Below, one piece after another: positions 1 through 7,297 of a stretch of 40,847 nucleotides of DNA. The position numbers were made by a program, and so were the translations under genes. This DNA is from Ilumatobacter nonamiensis YM16-303 (GTDB lineage: Bacteria > Actinomycetota > Acidimicrobiia > Acidimicrobiales > Ilumatobacteraceae), in NCBI RefSeq assembly GCF_000350145.1, contig NZ_BAOL01000004.1:1-40847 (forward strand), read 5' to 3'. The notes beneath the pieces are model-generated. The model was not told where the DNA came from, made no database searches, and saw nothing but the letters and a program-made list of their open reading frames with translations. Within the stretch, counting starts at the first letter, position 1. Each line of letters begins with the position of its first letter.

Positions 1-295
1 CTGCGCGATGAAAGGGCTAGGGATGTCCCCGACCGGCACTTCGGGGTCGCCGCCGAAGGCATTTCGGCAACGCGGCCGAACGGCTGATCGTGCACGCTCA
101 TCGGCATCACGGGTCATTCTCCGCCCGTGAGACAACGGTCATCGGCGATCAGAACTCCGGCTTCCGGGACGGTCGTGAGCCGCCTGCATCCTGCGGAGGC
201 CGAGCGCCTGGCTGTGGTGCCTCAGGAAAGGACAGCCCGTGTCTCGCGCACCGGGACATGTGGGCGGTCGGCAGGCGGCGTCGAATGACCGGACT
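1..295. other. Non-coding left edge, downstream of the 296-1852 gene
   Basis: No convincing gene is seen here. One short inverted repeat is visible, GCCGAA at 52-57 and TTCGGC at 63-68 with a 5-base loop. It lies more than 200 bases beyond the stop of the gene that ends at 296 and lacks a T-run, so it is not called a terminator. No second copy of the tRNA-Gly 3' sequence found at the right edge is seen here, so the left boundary of the element is probably outside the window. Confidence 0.4.
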
Positions 296-1852
296 TCAGT
301 CGGCGGACGACTCGTCGGAATTTCGGTATCGGCCGAAGAACCATGCGAGCGACAGCCCTACAACTGCGCCGACGACGCCACCGACGGCCATGGCGGCGCC
401 CAGAGTTGCGGCGCTCACCGCTGCGACGACGAGGCCGATTGCGGAGCCAGCGGGGCCACCCACGGTTACTCCCCAACCGGTGCCGTGGCGTAGTTGTTCG
501 GCCTCGGCTGTCTGCCACCAGTCGCCAGCCTTCATTAGCCATCTGCGTGCGCCGTATCGGGCTAACTCGTGGATCTCGCTAGCGAACGCGTCAAAATCGT
601 TCTGCGATGCCAGCCATTCAGGGTCATCGAGACGGGCCGTGTCGATTAGGTGATCGAGGATGTCGGGCAGGGTGTCGGGCGAGTCAGCCGAGGTCGCCTC
701 GACCAGATCGTCCAGAAGCGGGCCCAACGTGTCGGGGACCCTTGCGACCGATAGCAGGTTGCGTTCGAGGCGGGCGACGATCGCTCCGACCGCATCGCCG
801 AGCGCGAACGGCTCATCGGTTTCGAATGCCTCTGCACGCATGTAGTTCCGGTCGCGCTCGACGAGGTCTCTGATGTACGGGTCATCGTCGAAGGAGCCAT
901 CGTCGATGAACTGATTCGCTACACCCAGAAGGATCTCGATCCTTGCCTGGAACGTTGCGTTCTGCTCATGCGACGGCTCAGGGTTCGGCTCGAGGCTGAG
1001 CGTTTCCCGGAGCGGTGGAGAGTCGACGACGACATCGAAGCTGTCGCCGGCCGCCACGGAGTCCCTCGACTCGAACTCGGGATTGCTGGCATCTCCGATG
1101 TTTCTTTGCGAGGAGTCCGCGGGGCTGTGTGCAATGACGTCGTTGCGCAATTTCTCGACCAGTCGCTGGATCGCCGGCAACACCACCTCAGCGCGTGCGG
1201 GGAACGCCTTCAGTGTGGTGGTTCGCTGGACCCCTGTATCGACGTGGGTCGCTGTGATAGTTCCGGCTCCACCTGGAGCGTCGGCCGGCACCGATACCTC
1301 GATCACGATGGATGTTGGCCCGGACACGTCGGCGAGTCGTCGTCCGTCGTATAGCGGGTCAGCGAAGCCTGGGTCCACGTTCAGCGGGCGCCCGTTGCCA
1401 AGTTCAGCGACGATTCTGCTGGTCAGCTCGTAGTCCTCGTTCGGACCGCTCGAGCGATGAATGAGGGCCGCGGGGTTGCTCAGCCAAGTTTGGTTCGTTG
1501 GCTGTCGTTCGGCACCACGGCTGGCGGCGACGGCATCCATCACGGCAACGCGTGCCTGAGGGAGGAAGGCCTGGGCTCCCGCCGGGCTGTCTAGGGGACG
1601 AGACAGCTTCCTTGGCGCTTCGAAGAGTCTTCCGTCTCGTGCCACGACTGCTTTGAAGATCATCGGATCGGTCTGCGTGATCAGAGACGCTTCGACAGTC
1701 TCACTGGTCAACCTGGGGTCGTCCGGGTGGACCAGCTCTAGATCGAATATCTGATCTAGGTCTTGTTGTAGGTCTGGGTCGTTCAACAGCGCGTGGTCTA
1801 TGAACCGGCTTCCTAGAGAGCCTTTCGGCAGCAAGATGAAATGATGAGCCAT
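296..1852 (-). CDS. Hypothetical protein with C-terminal glycine-rich membrane hairpin
   Basis: This 518-residue protein is of a family I do not recognise. The first 440 or so residues look soluble and acidic. Residues about 460-506 form a long hydrophobic stretch rich in Gly and Ala, readable as two membrane helices with small-residue packing (segments such as AAMAVGGVVGAVVG), followed by FFGRYRNSD and a short acidic end. A soluble domain ahead of a C-terminal membrane hairpin is seen in several membrane-damaging defence effectors, but that role is an inference from layout only. The ATG at 1852 follows TAGGGT by about 9 bases. It is the last of three minus-strand genes, 100 bases after the HhH-GPD-like gene, and may be co-transcribed with it. 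Confidence 0.7.
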   Translation of the reverse strand: MAHHFILLPKGSLGSRFIDHALLNDPDLQQDLDQIFDLELVHPDDPRLTSETVEASLITQTDPMIFKAVVARDGRLFEAPRKLSRPLDSPAGAQAFLPQARVAVMDAVAASRGAERQPTNQTWLSNPAALIHRSSGPNEDYELTSRIVAELGNGRPLNVDPGFADPLYDGRRLADVSGPTSIVIEVSVPADAPGGAGTITATHVDTGVQRTTTLKAFPARAEVVLPAIQRLVEKLRNDVIAHSPADSSQRNIGDASNPEFESRDSVAAGDSFDVVVDSPPLRETLSLEPNPEPSHEQNATFQARIEILLGVANQFIDDGSFDDDPYIRDLVERDRNYMRAEAFETDEPFALGDAVGAIVARLERNLLSVARVPDTLGPLLDDLVEATSADSPDTLPDILDHLIDTARLDDPEWLASQNDFDAFASEIHELARYGARRWLMKAGDWWQTAEAEQLRHGTGWGVTVGGPAGSAIGLVVAAVSAATLGAAMAVGGVVGAVVGLSLAWFFGRYRNSDESSAD

Positions 1853-1952
1853 CGGCCGTGGACCCTATGCGAACGCAGGATCGCAACGGCCGCCACGGCC
1901 GGGGCGAGTATCCCAGACCGCCGGGACGGGGAGCGTGGAGACAGCGGTCGTG

Positions 1953-2633
1953 CTACGCCGAGCGGTCGCGTTCGACTTCCCAAATGGTGTGCTCCAGATC
2001 CATCAACTCCACCCCCATGGCATCCGCCGCCGCGCTAACCGCATCGACAGCAACCTTGGTCGGTGGGTTCTTCGCTCCCAGCGCTCGGCCGACGTATCGG
2101 CGGATCATCACGTCGGCCTTCACTCCCGGGATTCCGAGGAGCATCATGAAGTAGGTGCTGGTCGCCTCGCCAATGCCGGGCACCTCACGAAGGCGAACCT
2201 CGAGGTTGCGATGATTCGCCAGATCGACATCGATGGACGACTCGACCCCATCGGTGATGAGAATCTGGGCCGCCTCAAGGATTGCCGATGATTTCCATGG
2301 TGATTCTGGTCGCTGCGTCGACCGCCGCGGCGAGTGTTGCGAGTTGCCGAACCGCTCCGCCCAGATCAGCGGGCCGTCGTCTGCGATCTCGTCGACCAGA
2401 GCCGTCAACGAGTCCCGTTGATGAACGGTGTGGCTCTCGCGCCACTTCGAAACCAGCGGGTAGATCCCACGCCCCTGACGGGTTTTGTATGTCGCACGCG
2501 CCGAGTAGATCGCATCAATGAGGGCTGTGGAGATCTCGCACCGCCATCCATCGGGCCACGGGAACCAGACGGCCCCGGGCCTAACTCGATCGCGATCAAG
2601 AGCCGACTTCAGCGATGGAGTCTTGGTAGCCAT
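1953..2633 (-). CDS. HhH-GPD-like DNA glycosylase/endonuclease III-fold protein
   Basis: This 226-residue protein carries, at about residues 150-185, a helix-hairpin-helix segment VPGIGEATSTYFMMLLG followed by KADVMIRRYVGRALG. In the HhH-GPD superfamily (EndoIII, AlkA, MutY) this is the hairpin followed by the catalytic Asp helix, so the Asp of KAD is the likely catalytic residue. No C-terminal four-cysteine iron-sulphur motif is present. The N-terminal half has a WFPWPDGWRCE segment I cannot assign. An upstream start is open (to 2768) but would overlap the preceding gene, so the ATG at 2633 is preferred. It lies between a pentapeptide-repeat membrane protein and a membrane-hairpin protein on the same strand. 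Base excision or nicking of DNA is the likely activity; the substrate is unknown. Confidence 0.65.
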   Translation of the reverse strand: MATKTPSLKSALDRDRVRPGAVWFPWPDGWRCEISTALIDAIYSARATYKTRQGRGIYPLVSKWRESHTVHQRDSLTALVDEIADDGPLIWAERFGNSQHSPRRSTQRPESPWKSSAILEAAQILITDGVESSIDVDLANHRNLEVRLREVPGIGEATSTYFMMLLGIPGVKADVMIRRYVGRALGAKNPPTKVAVDAVSAAADAMGVELMDLEHTIWEVERDRSA

Positions 2634-2740
2634 CGGGCCATGGTCCCACGTCATAACGGGACGGCCGAACCTGTCACCTATCGCCGGATCGAGGACGTTC
2701 GCGAATTGACCTTGGATGGCACCTCGGGCAAGAATTTCCG

Positions 2741-3610
2741 CTACCCACCGGGCTCGCGGCCAGGGCACGAGTCTTCTGGCTTGCAGTGAACGTTCTCCCG
2801 CTGCGCAGTGCTCAGATCGGCGCGCTTCGCTCCAGCGAAGTGCGCGCCGTCGACCCTCGTGTCGAGTAGCGACGCACCGCTGAGATTTGCGTACCTCAGG
2901 TCGGCGTCCTCTAGGTCGGCATGGTTGAGGTGCGCTCCGCGGAGTTCGGCCGATCTCATGAACGCCTCTTCAAGGCGTGCGTTCTCTAGGTTGGCTCTTC
3001 GCAGCGTGGCCGACTCCAGGTGAGCCCCGCGAAGGTTCGCTCCCGCAAAATAGCCATCGGCCAGCCGAATCTTGTCGAATTGCTGCGCCTCGGGGTCGCG
3101 TCGTCCGAGGACCGTGAGAACCGTCTGAATGTCCACCCTCGGGCGGATCTTCTTGGTCGTAGTACTGACGTGCGCTTCATAGTCGGGATCTCGCGCAACT
3201 TCGCGTGCGAGCGTGCCGAGGAGTTCGACGATCTGTGCATGACGTTGGGGTTGGTCGCGCATCACGCTCTCGAGGGCCAAGGCGCCGGCAGCTCGTTGAG
3301 TTGCGGACTCTGCGCCTAGAAGCTGAACGGCGTTGTAGTAAGCGTCGTCGTGTCGCTGGCTGGTCGCGACTCGCCACTGAAGCACAGCGACCAGCACGGC
3401 TGTGAGCGCCAGAAACTGAATCCATCGCTCACGCGTGGAATCCAAACTGGTATCGCTGTCGGACATCCAGCTCGAGATCGGACCAAGAATGAGCGCGCCG
3501 ACTGCCAAGAGTGCCAACAATGCCAACACCCCGGTGAGAAGCCTTGAACGCCACGTCCGGCGCTGGCGCTTGAGAGCGAGCCGCAACTTGGCTAACCGTT
3601 TTACAGCCAA
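2741..3610 (-). CDS. Membrane-anchored pentapeptide-repeat protein
   Basis: The protein has 289 residues. A basic N-terminus is followed by membrane helices at about 24-45 (LLTGVLALLALLAVGALILG) and 63-82 (WIQFLALTAVLVAVLQW). A helical region follows, and then from about 185 to 270 a run of pentapeptide repeats of A(N/D)LxX type (ANLRG, AHLES, ATLRR, ANLEN and onward), which fold as a right-handed quadrilateral beta helix. The start is TTG at 3610: an in-frame TGA lies two codons upstream and GGGGGTG provides a ribosome-binding region, so the reading frame cannot begin earlier. Pentapeptide proteins with two N-terminal helices are common in actinobacteria and mostly uncharacterised. It heads the three-gene minus-strand cassette, with the promoter expected in 3611-3783. 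Confidence 0.8.
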   Translation of the reverse strand: MAVKRLAKLRLALKRQRRTWRSRLLTGVLALLALLAVGALILGPISSWMSDSDTSLDSTRERWIQFLALTAVLVAVLQWRVATSQRHDDAYYNAVQLLGAESATQRAAGALALESVMRDQPQRHAQIVELLGTLAREVARDPDYEAHVSTTTKKIRPRVDIQTVLTVLGRRDPEAQQFDKIRLADGYFAGANLRGAHLESATLRRANLENARLEEAFMRSAELRGAHLNHADLEDADLRYANLSGASLLDTRVDGAHFAGAKRADLSTAQRENVHCKPEDSCPGREPGG

Positions 3611-3783
3611 CGCTCACACACCCCCGAGGCCTAGCTGAACTAGCGATGATGGTCACCTAGAGTACTCGCGACAGTGGGGAGTGTTCCCGATCGCCGATTC
3701 AACGACGCTTGCGGCTCTCGCTCCAGCGGGCGAAGACACATCGGCAGCGGGGCACTGCCCGCGGGGGCTGCCACAATCCGTAG
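3611..3783. promoter_or_regulatory. Divergent intergenic region
   Basis: This 173-base gap separates the minus-strand pentapeptide gene from the plus-strand Excalibur gene, so it should hold promoters for both. No confident -10/-35 pair was picked out. Confidence 0.35.
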
Positions 3784-4235
3784 ATGACCGTGAGCGACGA
3801 GAGAGATCAACTGCAGTCGGGCGCATGCAGCGATGACTACCTAACCCCAGCAGAGGAGCCGTGTGTCCCGGGTGGCGGCGACATCGACTGTTCGGACCTC
3901 GTCCAGTGGGGCGTCGGGCACGTTGAGGTCGTCGGCGAGGACGTTTATGCGATGGACAACGACCAGGACGGCATCGCATGCGAGTCCAACATCCCCCAAC
4001 AGCCACTCCGCTCGGTGAAGCGGTCGCGGGCTTGGCGCCTATCGGTATCACGCTCGCCGTGATCGCATTGGTCGCCCTGAATGTCTGGCCGGTCCAATGG
4101 GCCCGACAACTGTATCGAACCTCTGGCGAGGCCGAGCGCCGTTCGTTCCAGTTCTCGATCGCGCTGGCAGTAGGAGCTGCCATTCCGATGACCCTGATTG
4201 GTGCGCTCCTGTTCGCGGTGGTTGGCATCGAGTAG
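3784..4235 (+). pseudogene. Excalibur-domain/membrane protein, probably frameshifted
   Basis: The frame opening with ATG at 3784 encodes an Excalibur calcium-binding motif: DCSDL, a spacer, then YAMDNDQDGIACE, closely matching the family's ending DxDxDGIACE. After about 4005 this frame becomes arginine-rich nonsense and stops at 4062. From about 4008 a second frame reads on as PLGEAVAGLAPIGITLAVIA and contains two membrane helices (GITLAVIALVALNVW and IALAVGAAIPMTLIGALLFAVVG), stopping at 4235. The simplest reading is one gene with a single indel near 4005-4012. The alternative is two overlapping genes, the second from ATG at 3978. Excalibur domains are usually extracellular; having one ahead of the membrane segments and with no signal peptide is unusual, so both the topology and the intactness are uncertain. 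Confidence 0.45.
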
Positions 4236-4397
4236 ACGTGCTGCTTGGCCAGAATCGCGACACGAGAAGCGCCGGGTCTGACAACCTCGACCCGCCCCTC
4301 GGGCACGTTCGGGCACCCCCTAACGCCGGCTGCGGGGCGTGGTCGAAGTTCGAGGCGTCGGTGACGGTGATGGGGTTGTGTGGATCTCCCACCATTC

Positions 4398-4404
4398 AAG
4401 GAGG
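4398..4404 (+). promoter_or_regulatory. Strong Shine-Dalgarno for the integrase
   Basis: AAGGAGG lies 5 bases before the ATG at 4410 and fixes the start of the recombinase gene. Confidence 0.8.
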
Positions 4405-4409
4405 ACACC

Positions 4410-5321
4410 ATGCCCACACTGCTCACCAACGAGGCCGCCCTTTGCTCCGACGATCCATCGTGGTCGCCCGACGACGCCCAGGTGGCGGCTGCTGCGTTCC
4501 TCGCCCGGTACAGCGGCCGAACACTCGAGGCGTACCGCCACGACCTGCGCCACTACTTCCAATGGGCCGCCGACCAACTCCTCGCCGTGCTCGACGCGTC
4601 GCGAGCACACATCGAGATCTACCGCTCCACGATGGAACAACGCGGGCTCGCAGCGTCGACGATCGATCGTCGACTGACAACGGTGTGCGGCTACTACCGC
4701 TTTGCTCACATTGACGGCCGCATCGCCGCGAACCCCGCCCAGTACGTGCGTCGCCCCAGGATGCAGCCGACCGAGCAGCACGCGATGGATCGCGGCGAAC
4801 TCGGCCGGTTCCTGTTCGCCGCCGAGAACCACGACCGCGCTCACGCCGCGCTCGCCGTGTTGCTCGGCCTCAACGGCCTACGCGTGACCGAAGCATGCGC
4901 GACCAACATCGAGAACCTCGGGTTCGAGCGCGGTCACCGAACTCTGCGAATCGTCGGCAAGGGCAACAAACCCGCCGTGATCCCGCTGGTCCCGCGCTCC
5001 GGCCGCACAATCGACCTCGCCATCGGTGAACGCCACGAAGGCCCGATCCTGTTGCGACGCGACGGCCAGCGGCTCGATCGGCGAACCGCTCATCGCTGGG
5101 TGCGTTCGATCGGCAAAACGAGCCGGACTCGGCCACGTCCACCCGCACATGCTGCGCGCTGCGTTCATCATGGCCCCCTCGACGCCGGCGTCCCTCTACG
5201 CGACGTCCAGCTCGCCGCCCGCCACGCCGACCCGCGCACGACCACCATCTACGACCGACGCCGCCAGAACTTTGACCGCCACGCCGCATACGTCGTCGTC
5301 GCCTTCGTCGCCGTCGGCTGA
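4410..5321 (+). CDS. Tyrosine recombinase/integrase (XerC/D-like), catalytic motif frameshifted
   Basis: This 303-codon frame encodes a tyrosine recombinase. An N-terminal SAM-like core-binding domain (TLEAYRHDLRHYFQW, then STIDRRLTTVCGYYRF) is followed by the catalytic domain with Arg in GLNGLRVTEA, Lys in GKGNK, the late His in ARHADPRTTTIYD and the Tyr nucleophile in the same segment. The HxxR box is missing from this frame. Between 5115 and 5178 the neighbouring frame reads KRAGLGHVHPHMLRAAFIMA, exactly the missing motif. One extra A in the AAAA at 5115-5118 and one lost base in the CCCCC at 5174-5178 explain both shifts. As written, the protein would be catalytically dead. Either two homopolymer sequencing errors or a genuine inactivation is possible. 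Its function would be integration and excision of the element. Confidence 0.8.
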   Translation: MPTLLTNEAALCSDDPSWSPDDAQVAAAAFLARYSGRTLEAYRHDLRHYFQWAADQLLAVLDASRAHIEIYRSTMEQRGLAASTIDRRLTTVCGYYRFAHIDGRIAANPAQYVRRPRMQPTEQHAMDRGELGRFLFAAENHDRAHAALAVLLGLNGLRVTEACATNIENLGFERGHRTLRIVGKGNKPAVIPLVPRSGRTIDLAIGERHEGPILLRRDGQRLDRRTAHRWVRSIGKTSRTRPRPPAHAARCVHHGPLDAGVPLRDVQLAARHADPRTTTIYDRRRQNFDRHAAYVVVAFVAVG

Positions 5322-5557
5322 AAGTAGGACCTCACGGCACTTCGGCAACGCGACCGCTCGGCGCTACGGACAGTCCGCTGATCGGTACCGGACGTTCTGC
5401 GCCGTCGGAATGCCTCGCGTGAAGCCTGTGATACCCGAGGCGAACGAACCTATTGAGATCTCACCTTCATCGGAAGATGCCGAACTCGAGCCAAGAGTTC
5501 TGTACGTTGGCCACGCTCGTGCGGTGCGACGAGAGAACTCGGAAAGGAAGGTCCCCC
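5322..5557. promoter_or_regulatory. Intergenic region ahead of the Gabija-like operon
   Basis: This 236-base gap ends with a purine-rich ribosome-binding sequence, AAGGAAGG at 5544-5551, six bases before the ATG at 5558. The promoter for the two-gene operon should lie here; no clear boxes were identified. Confidence 0.4.
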
Positions 5558-7297
5558 ATGTTCCTCTCACGGATTCGAATGCGGGACTATCGATGTCACG
5601 CGAGTGTCGACATCACGCTTGGACAGCGCACATTGCTGATCGGCGGAAACGGCGCGGGGAAGACGTCCGTACTCGAGGCCATCGACAAGGTACTTGGGGC
5701 CGGTCGGCGCAACTATGGCTTCCGGGAACAAGACCTAGCGCCCGGCGCGGACGAGCTTCAGATCGACCTGGAGATCCGTCCCGACGATGGCCTCACGTTC
5801 ACCGCAGCGGAGCACGGGCTGTTCGAGACACATGTAGATGTTGAAGATGACGTGCGGGAGGTCGTTCGCGTTCGAGCGATCGCCGGATTCGAGGACGACG
5901 GGGTGTTTCGCTCCCGAGGAGTCTTTGTAAAGGCGGACGGCAATGCGGATGGGAACTTCGACCAAGCGACGAGGTCTCTCCTCAACTTCTTCTTTCTGCC
6001 AGCGGCTCGCGACGCTCGTCGCGAGTTCGACGATCGTGCGGGTCTGTGGTCTCGGTTGACGGACCTTCTAGAGGCCGCCCACGACCCAGCGCGATTGGAC
6101 ACGCTGACGTCGGCGGCCGGGCAGGAACTCGTCGGCGCGGTGCTTGGCGAGGACCGGCTCAACGAGCTTGGGAGCACGGTCCAACGGTTCGTCTCAACCA
6201 TGTACGGCGACACCAACCTTGAAGCGGAGTTGCGTGCAACTGCCGTCGACTTCAGGTCGCTGATGCGTGGCACTTCACTCGTCGTCGGCCGCGCTGGCCA
6301 ACTGGTTCCCCTGACCGAACATTCGACGGGAGTCCAGACGCTCGCACTATTTGGGCTGTTTCGGGCGTTTCTTGACACCGCCGGGGGCCATCTGGTCGCT
6401 ACAGGACTTGAAGAACCTGAGATTCACCTCGCTCCACACGTGGCACGATCGCTCGTCGCTTTGGCGTCTGAGTCAGGGCATCAAGTCATTCTCACTTCAC
6501 ACTCTCCGGCGATTAGCGATGCCGTACCAATAGGTGAAGTGAGGGTGCTTCGTCGGACGACGGTTGGGACGGTCGCGCGTGCTCTCGACGGCGATCTCTT
6601 CGACAGCGAGGAGTTGGCTCGAATTCAGCGTGAGTTGCGATCTGTCGGCACGGAGTTCCTGTTCAGTCGCGCAGTTCTCCTTTGCGAAGGTGCGAGCGAG
6701 CGCGGCGCGCTTCCGGAGTTTGGACGAAAGCATGGTGTCGACCTCGACCTGACCGGCGTATCGGTGCTTTCGATCGGAGGAAGTGGATTTGGGCCATACC
6801 TCAAGCTTCTCGGCCCGTCCGGGTTCGACATCCCACACGTCGTTGTGTGCGACAACGACGCTGCCCTTGCGAAGCTTGTGCAGACACTGGACCAGCTAGG
6901 CCGATTGCCTGAGAACGTCAGCTCGAAGGACGCCTTGGATGCAAACTCCCTTGCCCTGCTACGGAGCGCTGGCTTTTTCTCCTGGACCACAGGGGATCTC
7001 GAGCGGTACTTGGTGGGGGCGGGCGGCTACCCATTCTTTGAGGAGGCTGCCGACTTCCTTTACGGCGCCGGAGACCTGGCCAGATTTCGTGCATCCAAGG
7101 TGAGCGAGGGCGTCGTCGACGACGACAGTGAGATCATCGGTCGCTACGTCAACCTGCGTCGAATTCGAAAGCCAGAGCTTGCTGCTGAGTGCGCCGCGAG
7201 GTTCATCGGCGTTCCCGCTGAGGTCGGCCGCCTACTGGAGTTCGTCCAAGAACTCACAACGCTGTCCGATCCATCGCCAGGACCCTCGGATGAGTGA
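5558..7297 (+). CDS. gajA: Gabija-like GajA: OLD-family ATPase with TOPRIM nuclease domain
   Basis: At 579 residues this matches the usual GajA length. The N-terminal ABC-type ATPase has Walker A GGNGAGKTS at 29-37 and a Walker B region TGLEEPEIHLAP at about 283-294, followed by the His-switch segment ILTSHSPAISD. The C-terminal TOPRIM domain shows the catalytic Glu in LLCEGASERGALPEF (about 373-387) and the paired acids in VVVCDNDAAL (about 430). In Gabija, GajA is a DNA-nicking nuclease held in check by nucleotides and assembles with GajB. The next gene starts inside this one (8-base overlap) and encodes a UvrD-like helicase, which is the Gabija arrangement and marks this as a class 2 OLD protein. 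The start is fixed by the strong ribosome-binding site just upstream. Whether it cleaves DNA is not shown by the sequence alone. Confidence 0.85.
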   Translation: MFLSRIRMRDYRCHASVDITLGQRTLLIGGNGAGKTSVLEAIDKVLGAGRRNYGFREQDLAPGADELQIDLEIRPDDGLTFTAAEHGLFETHVDVEDDVREVVRVRAIAGFEDDGVFRSRGVFVKADGNADGNFDQATRSLLNFFFLPAARDARREFDDRAGLWSRLTDLLEAAHDPARLDTLTSAAGQELVGAVLGEDRLNELGSTVQRFVSTMYGDTNLEAELRATAVDFRSLMRGTSLVVGRAGQLVPLTEHSTGVQTLALFGLFRAFLDTAGGHLVATGLEEPEIHLAPHVARSLVALASESGHQVILTSHSPAISDAVPIGEVRVLRRTTVGTVARALDGDLFDSEELARIQRELRSVGTEFLFSRAVLLCEGASERGALPEFGRKHGVDLDLTGVSVLSIGGSGFGPYLKLLGPSGFDIPHVVVCDNDAALAKLVQTLDQLGRLPENVSSKDALDANSLALLRSAGFFSWTTGDLERYLVGAGGYPFFEEAADFLYGAGDLARFRASKVSEGVVDDDSEIIGRYVNLRRIRKPELAAECAARFIGVPAEVGRLLEFVQELTTLSDPSPGPSDE

